Of a stretch of DNA of 22,767 nucleotides, positions 1 through 5,213 are shown in pieces. The translations under genes and the position numbers were made by a program. The notes beneath the pieces are model-generated. The model searched no databases. It saw only the letters and a list, made by a program, of their open reading frames with translations, and had not been told where the DNA came from. Each line of letters begins with the position of its first letter. The stretch's first letter is position 1. Source of the stretch: a virus; IMG/VR virus record IMGVR_UViG_3300048552_000112, positions 1 to 22,767 of that record; one strand, written 5' to 3'.

Positions 1-1047
1 AAGTTTAAGTATCCTGTGTTTGATAGGTTGACTCAAACACAACTAGGTTTTTTCTGGCGTCCTGAAGAGGTATCGCTACAAAAAGATCGCGCTGATTATC
101 AAGTTTTAAATGAAGCACAAAAACATATCTTCACGTCAAACCTCAAGTATCAGATCCTCCTGGACTCCGTACAAGGTCGTGGTCCTGGCATGGCTTTCAT
201 GCCTTATTGCAGCCTACCCGAACTTGAGGGTGCCATGAATATCTGGCAGACCATGGAGATGATCCATAGTCGCTCCTACACCCACATTATCAAGAATGTA
301 TATGCTGATCCTTCTGATGTCTTTGACCACATTCTAGACGATGAGAAGATCCTCTCACGAGCACAATCAGTTACCCGTGCATACGATGAGTTTATACAAG
401 CAGCACAAGAATGGGGTGCTGGTAATCAATGGCAGCATGCATTGGATGATTGTCAAACCGCACAAGATACACTTTATGACCTCAAAAGAAAACTCTACCG
501 AGCAATGGCTAATGTCTATATCCTGGAAGGCATTAGATTCTATGTCTCGTTTGCATGTTCTTTCGCCTTTGGAGAACTTAAACTCCTGGAAGGATCTGCC
601 AAAATCATCGGACTCATTGCAAGAGACGAATCCCAACACATGACCATCTCTCAGAATGTTCTGAACAAGTGGCGTGATGGTGATGATCCTGAGATGGCAC
701 AGATTGCTAAGGAAGAGCAAGTAAATGTCTACAATATGTTTAAGCAGTGCGTAGAAGAAGAAAAACTTTGGGCGGAATATCTGTTCAAGGATGGTTCTAT
801 CATTGGTTTGAATGATAAGTTGCTTTCTAAGTATGTTGAGTGGACTGCTAATCGCCGTCTAAAATCTATTGGACTTAAGGCAATCTTTGATACTCCAATC
901 ACAAACAACCCTCTACCATGGACTGAACACTGGTTGTCATCTAAAGGACTGCAGGTAGCACCTCAAGAAACAGAAGTAGAATCTTATATCATTGGGGGGA
1001 TCACGCAAGATGTTCAAAAAGATACGTTCGCTGGTTTTCAGTTGTGA
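1..1047 (+). CDS. nrdB: Ribonucleotide reductase class Ia small (R2) subunit, 5' end cut by window
   Basis: Supplies the diiron-tyrosyl radical for reduction of ribonucleotides to deoxyribonucleotides, working with the large subunit NrdA. The frame is open from base 1 with no stop upstream, so the N-terminus is outside the window; the GTG at 16 is not the likely start, because five coding-looking residues (KFKYP) precede it. Numbering from the GTG, the R2 iron/radical residues are all visible: D50 in LLDSVQG, E81-x2-H84 and the radical Tyr88 in the MEMIHSRSYTH stretch, then the second Glu in ILEGIRFY and the Glu/His pair in ARDESQHM. The order and spacing match E. coli and T4 NrdB. In T4-like phages nrdB follows nrdA, which is probably just upstream. 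No frameshift or inserted intron is seen. Confidence 0.97.
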   Translation, partial: KFKYPVFDRLTQTQLGFFWRPEEVSLQKDRADYQVLNEAQKHIFTSNLKYQILLDSVQGRGPGMAFMPYCSLPELEGAMNIWQTMEMIHSRSYTHIIKNVYADPSDVFDHILDDEKILSRAQSVTRAYDEFIQAAQEWGAGNQWQHALDDCQTAQDTLYDLKRKLYRAMANVYILEGIRFYVSFACSFAFGELKLLEGSAKIIGLIARDESQHMTISQNVLNKWRDGDDPEMAQIAKEEQVNVYNMFKQCVEEEKLWAEYLFKDGSIIGLNDKLLSKYVEWTANRRLKSIGLKAIFDTPITNNPLPWTEHWLSSKGLQVAPQETEVESYIIGGITQDVQKDTFAGFQL

Positions 1048-1222
1048 TAAGATATTCTTTACCTGGTTGGAGGGAAGACCTCCTACAGACAAACCTACCC
1101 AATCAAGAGGAGAGAGATCTCCTCTCAAAGGGTCCGTCAAGTCTCGCTCAAGCGTGGAGAATGCAGGCAATAAAATACAAATACGCGACCCATGGGACTG
1201 AATAAATAATGGAGGTTATATC
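1048..1222 (+). other. Non-coding gap after nrdB with strong hairpins
   Basis: No convincing gene lies between the nrdB stop and 1223. The gap holds a GGAGG/CCTCC hairpin (1069-1083) and a perfect 8-bp hairpin, AGAGGAGA (1106-1113) with TCTCCTCT (1118-1125), closed by a GAGA loop of the stable GNRA type. Neither is followed by a T-run, so they are not obvious intrinsic terminators; they could protect the 3' end of the nrdB message or be part of a small RNA. A late-type box AATAAATA lies at 1201-1208, and a GGAGG ribosome site at 1211-1215 serves the ATG at 1223. A transcript started from that box would begin inside the ribosome site, so its use as a promoter is doubtful. Confidence 0.5.
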
Positions 1223-1609
1223 ATGAGTATGTGGAAGAAAATAAAGAGTATCCGAATCCCTGGATCTATTGTGGCAGCGTCTTTGACGGGTCTCTTATTG
1301 GGGACAACTATGGTTTTGTTTACAAGATTACCTGTAGCACCACCAACCGTTCCTACATCGGTAGAAAATACTTCTGGCAAAAACGAAAGCCTAGAACTAG
1401 TTCTAATACTGGAAAGCGGCGAAGAGTTACAAGTGAGAGTAACTGGAAAAAGTACTATGGAAGTTGTCCAGAGCTTACAGAGGATATTAAACAGTATGGA
1501 CGGGAGTCTTTTGCTAGAGAGATCCTCTCCTTACACACCACACCAGGACGAGTCAACTATGAGGAGACCCGTCAACTCTTCGTCAACAACGTTCTTACCG
1601 AGAGCTTGA
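1223..1609 (+). CDS. Possible membrane-anchored protein or upstream part of the SleB hydrolase, overprinted on the GIY-YIG gene
   Basis: This frame has the best translation start in the region: GGAGG at 1211-1215, seven bases, then ATG at 1223. The 128-residue product begins with a basic stretch (MSMWKKIKSIR) and a hydrophobic segment at about residues 15-35, like a signal anchor, followed by a Pro-rich linker and a Val/Leu/Glu-rich region. It overlaps the GIY-YIG frame almost completely. After its TGA at 1607-1609 the same frame stays open and runs, through a Pro-rich linker, into the SleB-type hydrolase. It may be a real overlapping gene, the N-terminal part of a longer membrane-anchored hydrolase interrupted by one stop, or chance. 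I recognise no domain in it. Confidence 0.4.
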   Translation: MSMWKKIKSIRIPGSIVAASLTGLLLGTTMVLFTRLPVAPPTVPTSVENTSGKNESLELVLILESGEELQVRVTGKSTMEVVQSLQRILNSMDGSLLLERSSPYTPHQDESTMRRPVNSSSTTFLPRA

Positions 1610-1710
1610 CAGACCACACCCCCGCCTACTATAATAGCAACATACTCGGACGTTACTACAGGAAAGATTATTTTGATTTTGGAAACGATTCTGGCGTTGA
1701 CGCCTGCTGA
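1231..1710 (+). CDS. GIY-YIG superfamily endonuclease-like protein
   Basis: The product resembles the small GIY-YIG proteins of T4-like phages (the homing-endonuclease fold). The GIY equivalent is GFVYKI at residues 28-33 and the YIG equivalent is SYIGRKYFW at 41-49. These are followed by a basic linker, W..YYGS (72-78) and NYEETRQ (109-115), which holds a candidate metal-binding Glu. A conserved-looking C-terminal block NSNILGRYYRKDYF follows. The start is GTG at 1231, since an in-frame TAA at 1207 excludes anything much longer; the ribosome site at 1211-1215 is 15 bases away and fits the ATG at 1223 better. Translation may therefore be weak or coupled to that overlapping frame. The 3' end overlaps the hydrolase by 38 bases. 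A homing role next to nrdB is inference. Confidence 0.75.
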   Translation: MEENKEYPNPWIYCGSVFDGSLIGDNYGFVYKITCSTTNRSYIGRKYFWQKRKPRTSSNTGKRRRVTSESNWKKYYGSCPELTEDIKQYGRESFAREILSLHTTPGRVNYEETRQLFVNNVLTESLTDHTPAYYNSNILGRYYRKDYFDFGNDSGVDAC

Positions 1711-2062
1711 CTATGACCACCTTGCACGAGCAGTGCAAGTTGAGGCAGCAACTGGAACTAAAGATGAATACTGCGTTGCGGTTTCTATCCTTAACAGGGT
1801 CAACTCTCCTGTATTTCCTAACAATGTTGCCGATGTAGTTTATGCTCCTGGACAATATGAAGGGTTTCTTTATCGCCGTCCAGCAGCAAAGTCAAGTGTT
1901 GTTGCTAGGTTAAAAAACACAGATAATCTTCTGGAAGCGTATTCAATTATTGGAGACAGGACCAGTTTCAAAGGACAACGTATGTTGCCTTATCGTGTAG
2001 TTACAGAAGATCCTATGTGTGATCGTAAAGGAAACTTTTACCACTATCATTGGCAAACATGA
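1673..2062 (+). CDS. SleB/CwlJ-type cell wall hydrolase
   Basis: Predicted peptidoglycan hydrolase of the SleB (Hydrolase_2) family. The family core is visible: LARAVQVEAA with the likely catalytic Glu24, then VAVSILNRV (35-43) and VVYAPGQYEGF (55-65). A lysis or entry role is inferred from the family. The only canonical-type starts are TTG at 1673 and TTG at 1679, preceded by an AGGAAAG ribosome site at 1660-1666. TTG starts are rare among the genes here, and the reading frame is open upstream to a TGA at 1607-1609, so the true N-terminus is uncertain. At 129 residues it is about the size of the bare catalytic domain. The TGA stop overlaps the ATG of the next gene (ATGA). Confidence 0.8.
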   Translation: MILETILALTPADYDHLARAVQVEAATGTKDEYCVAVSILNRVNSPVFPNNVADVVYAPGQYEGFLYRRPAAKSSVVARLKNTDNLLEAYSIIGDRTSFKGQRMLPYRVVTEDPMCDRKGNFYHYHWQT

Positions 2063-2298
2063 CATATCCAGCACCAAAATATCTTGAAGACGATCCATGG
2101 TTTGGACCGGCTACTTTTTCTCTTAATCAGAAGGAATATAAACTTGCTTACGATCAAGCAGTAGCAGAAAACCTTTTACTTGCTGATAACTATACAGAAG
2201 TAAAAAATATACATCAAGTGATGTATGATATTGCCACTGGTCATGGTAAAACAACCACACAACTTAACCCTACTGGTTGGATGTCTGGTATAAGTTAG
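2059..2298 (+). CDS. Small conserved-looking hypothetical protein
   Basis: A 79-residue acidic to neutral protein beginning MTYPAPKYLEDDPWFG. The ATG at 2059 overlaps the hydrolase stop in an ATGA junction, the usual coupling in this genome, and is preferred over the in-frame TTG at 2050. It contains no transmembrane segment or metal-binding cluster. The middle looks helical (KEYKLAYDQAVAENLLLADNY) and the C-terminus is Gly/Thr-rich. It sits between the hydrolase and the tRNA cluster. I do not recognise the family. Confidence 0.75.
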   Translation: MTYPAPKYLEDDPWFGPATFSLNQKEYKLAYDQAVAENLLLADNYTEVKNIHQVMYDIATGHGKTTTQLNPTGWMSGIS

Positions 2299-2313
2299 GC
2301 AACTAACTTTTAT

Positions 2314-2387
2314 GACTCAGTAGCTCAGCTGGATAGAGCAACTGCCTTCTAAGCAGTCGGTCATAGGTTCAAATCCTATCTGAGTCG
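2314..2387 (+). tRNA. tRNA-Arg (TCT)
   Basis: Full cloverleaf: acceptor GACTCAG/CTGAGTC with discriminator G2387, D-stem GCTC/GAGC, anticodon stem ACTGC/GCAGT around loop CTTCTAA (anticodon TCT at 2348-2350), T-stem ATAGG/CCTAT with TTCAAAT loop. No CCA is encoded. It would read AGA/AGG, AT-rich arginine codons common in this phage. Confidence 0.96.
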
Positions 2388-2390
2388 CTT

Positions 2391-2473
2391 GTCGGTATGG
2401 CGGAATTGGTAGACGCGCCAGGTTTAGGTTCTGGTGTCTTTATGACGTGGAGGTTCAAGTCCTCTTACCGACA
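2391..2473 (+). tRNA. tRNA-Leu (TAG)
   Basis: 83-nt class II tRNA with acceptor GTCGGTA/TACCGAC, discriminator A2473, and anticodon stem CCAGG/TCTGG around loop TTTAGGT (anticodon TAG). It has a long variable arm (TGTC...GACG type) and T-stem GGAGG/CCTCT with a TTCAAGT loop. It begins three bases after tRNA-Arg. No CCA is encoded. Confidence 0.96.
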
Positions 2474-2476
2474 TTA

Positions 2477-2548
2477 GGGTGAATAGCTCAGTGGTAGAGC
2501 ATCTCCTTTACACGGAGGCGGTCGGGGGTTCAAGTCCCTCTTCACCCA
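2477..2548 (+). tRNA. tRNA-Val (TAC)
   Basis: 72-nt cloverleaf with acceptor GGGTGAA/TTCACCC, discriminator A2548, D-stem GCTC/GAGC, anticodon stem TCTCC/GGAGG around TTTACAC (anticodon TAC), and T-stem GGGGG/TCCCT type with TTCAAGT loop. It lies three bases after tRNA-Leu, so the three tRNAs are surely one transcript. Confidence 0.96.
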
Positions 2549-2575
2549 TTAATTAAAGAGGTTAAATGCTGAATA

Positions 2576-2824
2576 ATGTTATCTGCAAGATGCAAACTAT
2601 GTAATATTGAACTGACGAGTACAAGTAAAGTTCAGTTCTGTGGTTGTCCTAACCAAATGAGGGTTGTGGATGACCACGTTGGTGCTGTTGATTTAAGTCA
2701 AGTAGTTCTAACGAATCATAACAGTTCTGTTAAATATAATGGTATCCTGACAAATTCTGATTTAGAATACCAGGAGGCACGTAAGAAAAGACGTGTCCGT
2801 AAAATTAATTTTGAGGAACGGTAA
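2576..2824 (+). CDS. Small cysteine-cluster protein, possible zinc ribbon
   Basis: An 82-residue protein starting MLSARCKLCNIELTSTSK. Cys6-x2-Cys9 and Cys22-x-Cys24 form a likely four-cysteine metal site in the first 25 residues, followed by an acidic/hydrophobic middle and a strongly basic tail (ARKKRRVRKINFEER), which would suit nucleic-acid binding. It resembles a short zinc-ribbon-type protein frequent in T4-like cyanophages, function unknown. The ATG at 2576 is 27 bases after tRNA-Val; the nearest purine-rich ribosome site (AAGAGGT) is about 14 bases away. The stop overlaps the next start (TAATG). Confidence 0.8.
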   Translation: MLSARCKLCNIELTSTSKVQFCGCPNQMRVVDDHVGAVDLSQVVLTNHNSSVKYNGILTNSDLEYQEARKKRRVRKINFEER

Positions 2825-3060
2825 TGATTAATCTGGATGAACGCTATCACGATTACCTTCATACAGATAAATGTTTTACCATTGACGATGTGTGTGAACA
2901 GGTAATCGGTTATGGATTTACGTGTGATGGTAAGGACATTGACGGATATTATGTCTTGACAAATGACCACAAGTTGTTCTATAATCTTAAAGAACAGTTC
3001 GTTAAACTGGAATCTCGGAAAGGTGGCAGAGCGGTTGAATGCATCAGTCTTGAAAACTGA
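2824..3060 (+). CDS. Hypothetical protein whose 3' end lies inside tRNA-Ser
   Basis: A 78-residue acidic protein beginning MINLDERYHDYLHTDK. It starts in a TAATG overlap with the previous gene. There are no transmembrane segments, and no domain is recognised; hydrophobic/acidic alternation suggests a small globular fold. From about residue 65 the reading frame runs through the tRNA-Ser gene and stops with a TGA inside the tRNA (3058-3060), so the last 14 or so residues (KGGRAVECISLEN) are encoded by tRNA sequence. The tRNA probably landed on the 3' end of this gene, or the gene decayed onto it. Confidence 0.7.
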   Translation: MINLDERYHDYLHTDKCFTIDDVCEQVIGYGFTCDGKDIDGYYVLTNDHKLFYNLKEQFVKLESRKGGRAVECISLEN

Positions 3061-3101
3061 CGATGTGAGAGCATCCGTGGGTTCAAATCCCACCCTTTCC
3101 G
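3017..3101 (+). tRNA. tRNA-Ser (TGA)
   Basis: 85-nt class II tRNA: acceptor GGAAAGG/CCTTTCC, discriminator G3101, anticodon stem TCAGT/ACTGA around loop CTTGAAA (anticodon TGA). The long variable arm pairs GATG/CATC, and the T-stem is GTGGG/CCCAC with a TTCAAAT loop. It overlaps the 3' end of the preceding protein gene by 44 bases. No CCA is encoded. Confidence 0.96.
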
Positions 3102-3127
3102 CTTGGTACACTCACCAATATAATTAA

Positions 3128-3787
3128 ATGAAAATTTTTCTTGATACAGCAGACGTAGATTCTATTGCCAGTCGTTTTGCGACTGGACTTATTGATGGTG
3201 TAACTACCAACCCAACTCTAATTAGAAAAAGCGGTAAAGATCCACATGATGTTTACCGTGGACTAGCAGATTTAGGTATTGTAGATATCAGTATGGAGGT
3301 TGTCGGTACTGTTGGTGAGATGTACAGTGAAGCAATTAATTTACATCAGGAGTACAAGGAAGTTGCTACAATTAAACTTCCTTGTACTCCAGATGGTCTT
3401 CAGGTCTGTAAATCTCTTAGTGATGTTGGTATTCGTACCAATGTTACATTGATTTTCAGTGCTGCTCAGGCAATTCTTGCTGCTAAAGCAGGTGCAACTT
3501 ATGTGTCTCCTTTTGTTGGTAGATATGATGACAATTCTATCTCTGGATTAGAATTGGTACGTTCTATTACTAGTATCTACCAGGTACAGGGTGTTCGTAC
3601 TCAGGTTCTTGCTGCATCTCTTCGTGATGTGTATAAAGTATCCCGTGCATTTTATAATGGTGCTCATATTGTTACTATGCCGTCAGGTATTTTTGATAAG
3701 ATGTACAATCATGTCCTAACTGATAAAGGATTAGAACTTTTTCAGAAAGATTATGATGAAACCATGGCAACCCTATCTGTAGTATAA
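3128..3787 (+). CDS. talC: Transaldolase, TalC/fructose-6-phosphate aldolase-like type
   Basis: Auxiliary metabolic gene of cyanophages: a short transaldolase that feeds the pentose phosphate pathway, giving NADPH and ribose-5-phosphate for nucleotide synthesis during infection. The 219-residue length fits the small TalC/FSA class and not the roughly 330-residue host enzyme. Visible signatures are FLDTAD with Asp6, GVTTNPT with Asn28, the Schiff-base lysine Lys83 in TIKLP, the RTNVTLIFS strand (about 103-111) and GATYVSPFVGR (about 126-136). The ATG at 3128 has little ribosome site; a TATAAT at 3119 is too close to be its promoter, so expression probably comes from the tRNA region upstream. 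The stop overlaps the glutaredoxin start (TAATG). Confidence 0.97.
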   Translation: MKIFLDTADVDSIASRFATGLIDGVTTNPTLIRKSGKDPHDVYRGLADLGIVDISMEVVGTVGEMYSEAINLHQEYKEVATIKLPCTPDGLQVCKSLSDVGIRTNVTLIFSAAQAILAAKAGATYVSPFVGRYDDNSISGLELVRSITSIYQVQGVRTQVLAASLRDVYKVSRAFYNGAHIVTMPSGIFDKMYNHVLTDKGLELFQKDYDETMATLSVV

Positions 3788-4029
3788 TGTTTACTATCTA
3801 CTCTAAAAAAGGATGTAAGTTCTGTGCTAAAATTAAACAAGTAATGGACTTGTCTGAATTAAAGTACGTTGTCTATGAGTTAGACCGAGATTTTTCTTAT
3901 GAAGAATTTTATGAGGAGTTTGGAGACAACTCTACGTTCCCTCAGATTGTCCTTGATGGCATCAAACTTGGTGGATGTCAAGAGTCAATTAAGTATATGC
4001 AAGAACAATCTATTTGTTGTGTAGTATGA
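3787..4029 (+). CDS. Glutaredoxin
   Basis: An 80-residue thioredoxin-fold protein of glutaredoxin size. The dithiol active site is Cys10-Lys-Phe-Cys13, the cis-proline motif is TFPQIVLDG and the glutathione-binding stretch is LGGCQESIKYM. It likely keeps ribonucleotide reductase or other phage thiol enzymes reduced, as T4 NrdC does. It is coupled to talC by a TAATG overlap and to the next gene by an ATGA overlap. The C-terminal CCVV is unusual but may be only a tail. A second, different glutaredoxin lies at 18844. Confidence 0.93.
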   Translation: MFTIYSKKGCKFCAKIKQVMDLSELKYVVYELDRDFSYEEFYEEFGDNSTFPQIVLDGIKLGGCQESIKYMQEQSICCVV

Positions 4030-4232
4030 TTGAAGTAACACTAGAAGAGTTTGAAAAAAACTTTGATTCTTACATGGATCGTATTGAATCTAAAAAAGAA
4101 CAGTTTATAGTTCGTAAATCTGATGGCACAGCAGTCATTGCTATGCCAGCTGAAGAACTGGACCAAGCAGCAGCGCAAATGGATGATGATGAGTGGTACA
4201 ATAGTTATAACGAACACAATGATGCTTCATGA
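4026..4232 (+). CDS. Phd/YefM-like (prevent-host-death) small protein
   Basis: 68 residues. The pattern MIEVTLEEFEKNFDSYMDRIE, a basic/hydrophobic strand EQFIVRKSDGTAVIAMP, then EEL resembles the N-terminal DNA-binding fold of Phd/YefM antitoxins: an E.F..NF..Y...V helix, then two strands with a charged turn. The C-terminus is very acidic (MDDDEWYNSYNEHND). No toxin gene of the Doc, YoeB or RelE type is adjacent, so it may be an orphan antitoxin-like protein, a decoy, or a transcriptional regulator. ATG 4026 overlaps the glutaredoxin stop; the in-frame TTG at 4014 is rejected. Confidence 0.75.
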   Translation: MIEVTLEEFEKNFDSYMDRIESKKEQFIVRKSDGTAVIAMPAEELDQAAAQMDDDEWYNSYNEHNDAS

Positions 4233-4504
4233 ACAAACCGACAGTCATTCTTGAGCGGTCTCCTTACCGCTACGTCCAGTGCGGTCTTTTGGAGATCAAC
4301 GGTAGACCTGACTATCGCATTCAAAAAATAAATGAATGGACTAAACGTTATCAAGACATGTACTATCTTGATAACCAAATGCAACTTGACACATGCCTTG
4401 AAGATCCAGAGTACACCAAATGGTTAGACCCTGATCCAGATGTATGTGCATATCGTAAATTTAATTCTGTGAGAAATCCTTATGTCAATGCAATCACATC
4501 TTGA
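4229..4504 (+). CDS. Hypothetical protein in the talC operon
   Basis: A 91-residue soluble protein, MNKPTVILERSPYRYVQCGLL at the start, rich in Tyr, Asp and Pro, with LDPDPDVCAYRKFNSVRNPYVN near the end. No signal peptide or known domain is seen. The start forms an ATGA overlap with the upstream gene and the end overlaps the next gene by 23 bases, so it belongs to the same translationally coupled run. I do not recognise the family beyond its general cyanophage look. Confidence 0.8.
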   Translation: MNKPTVILERSPYRYVQCGLLEINGRPDYRIQKINEWTKRYQDMYYLDNQMQLDTCLEDPEYTKWLDPDPDVCAYRKFNSVRNPYVNAITS

Positions 4505-4865
4505 AACTGCAGAAGAATCTGTTCGTCAGGCACTAATCAATGCTCTTGCTGAGGGTGATGATTCATATCTGTCTGAACTATTTGATCTTCTTAATACGGT
4601 TCGTAATCTAAAAAATAAAATTAATAATACTATTAGTTTTACTGACAATACATCGCAGTGGGAAGAAGATAGACTTGAATATAACTTCAATCTTTCGTCA
4701 GATTATCTCATTCGTCCTGGTGGTGACATGGATGCCCTAGATAACATTTCGTTTTCTTCTGCTGCCGATGCTCCTCATGCTGCTGGTCCTGTAGATTATC
4801 CTAGTTCTTTCGGGCAAGATGTAATTTCTTTTGGTGATTACAAAGAGTCTCGGGATGACTCATAA
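4482..4865 (+). CDS. Hypothetical acidic protein, last gene of the talC operon
   Basis: 127 residues. The N-terminal half is a predicted helical region (HLETAEESVRQALINALAEGDD and SELFDLLNTVRNLKNKIN), perhaps a short coiled coil. The C-terminal half is acidic and low in order (DALDNISFSSAADAPHAAGPVDY). Start ATG 4482, with an in-frame alternative ATG at 4488. It overlaps the previous gene out of frame. No catalytic motif is seen. It ends the operon; the next 350 bases hold no firm protein gene. Confidence 0.8.
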   Translation: MSMQSHLETAEESVRQALINALAEGDDSYLSELFDLLNTVRNLKNKINNTISFTDNTSQWEEDRLEYNFNLSSDYLIRPGGDMDALDNISFSSAADAPHAAGPVDYPSSFGQDVISFGDYKESRDDS

Positions 4866-4938
4866 AACTCGCCCTGGTGGAGCTGGGTAGATTCGTCTTC
4901 TGGTCCAGTCTCGGATGGACTCTAAACTTGCCCTGGTG
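4863..4938 (+). repeat. Duplicated 16-bp module in a gene-poor stretch
   Basis: The string TAAAACTCGCCCTGGTG at 4863-4879 recurs as TAAACTTGCCCTGGTG at 4923-4938, about 60 bases on. In one frame both copies would encode KLALV. Between them lies an inverted repeat, GTCCA...TGGAC. The wider region 4866-5067 has no firm protein gene and may be a decayed gene duplication or a structured RNA. Confidence 0.5.
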
Positions 4939-4995
4939 CGGGTGAAGATTTTGCCGCCTGGTTTATATGTTCCAGTAAAAATATATTGGTGGTAA
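4915..4995 (+). CDS. Possible 26-residue small protein
   Basis: An ATG at 4915 opens a short frame reading MDSKLALVRVKILPP, then a tail of alternating hydrophobic and aromatic residues ending KIYWW, and a TAA at 4993. The composition looks more like a real peptide than a random frame, and the first residues lie on the duplicated module. There is no good ribosome site. The upstream frame reaches an in-frame TAG at 4888, so a longer product would need read-through. It could be a genuine microprotein or a remnant of a gene once read from the upstream copy. Confidence 0.35.
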   Translation: MDSKLALVRVKILPPGLYVPVKIYWW

Positions 4996-5067
4996 ATCCC
5001 CTTCCGTGTGGTTGTTTTCTTGTTTAGCATCTGAAATAATAAAACAAGTGGCGTGCATGAGTCTAGT

Positions 5068-5092
5068 GAGGGATTGACCTCCCTCCTTTTTT
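5068..5092 (+). terminator. Intrinsic terminator directly before tRNA-Gly
   Basis: Stem GAGGGA (5068-5073) with TCCCTC (5080-5085), six-base loop, then a CTTTTTT run ending at 5092. It closes the talC operon and its T-run touches the first base of tRNA-Gly, so that tRNA needs read-through or a promoter within the terminator region. Confidence 0.85.
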
Positions 5093-5164
5093 GCGGGTGT
5101 AGTTCAGTGGTAGAACGCTATCCTTCCAAGTTAGATGTCGTCGGTTCAAATCCGATCTCCCGCT
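5093..5164 (+). tRNA. tRNA-Gly (TCC), with two T-T mismatches
   Basis: Cloverleaf of 72 bases: acceptor GCGGGTG/CTCCCGC with one T-T mismatch, D-stem GTTC/GAAC, anticodon stem CTATC/GTTAG with one T-T mismatch around loop CTTCCAA (anticodon TCC), T-stem GTCGG/CCGAT with TTCAAAT loop. Discriminator T5164. The two mismatches suggest relaxed selection, though the loop sequences are intact. It would read GGA, a favoured glycine codon in the following tail-fibre genes. Confidence 0.88.
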
Positions 5165-5167
5165 CTT

Positions 5168-5175
5168 TATAAATA
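5168..5175 (+). promoter_or_regulatory. T4-type late promoter TATAAATA
   Basis: Perfect match to the T4 late promoter box, four bases after tRNA-Gly and 38 bases before the ATG at 5214. It would be recognised by a gp55-like sigma with the sliding clamp in T4-like phages. It likely drives the virion operon starting at 5214. Confidence 0.8.
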
Positions 5176-5213
5176 TTTGATAGATAATAGCAGCATTCTG
5201 AGAGACTAGAAGT

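Noticed and set aside
992-1201. Plus-strand frame of 69 codons across the end of nrdB and the gap
   Set aside because: Half of it is the shadow of nrdB, it has no ribosome site, and the remainder covers hairpins.
3119-3124. TATAAT just before talC
   Set aside because: It would start transcription inside the coding sequence, and no -35 box lies 17 bases upstream.
4855-4890. 11-codon frame starting with the ATG at 4855
   Set aside because: Too short, without a ribosome site; it ends at a TAG within the duplicated module.
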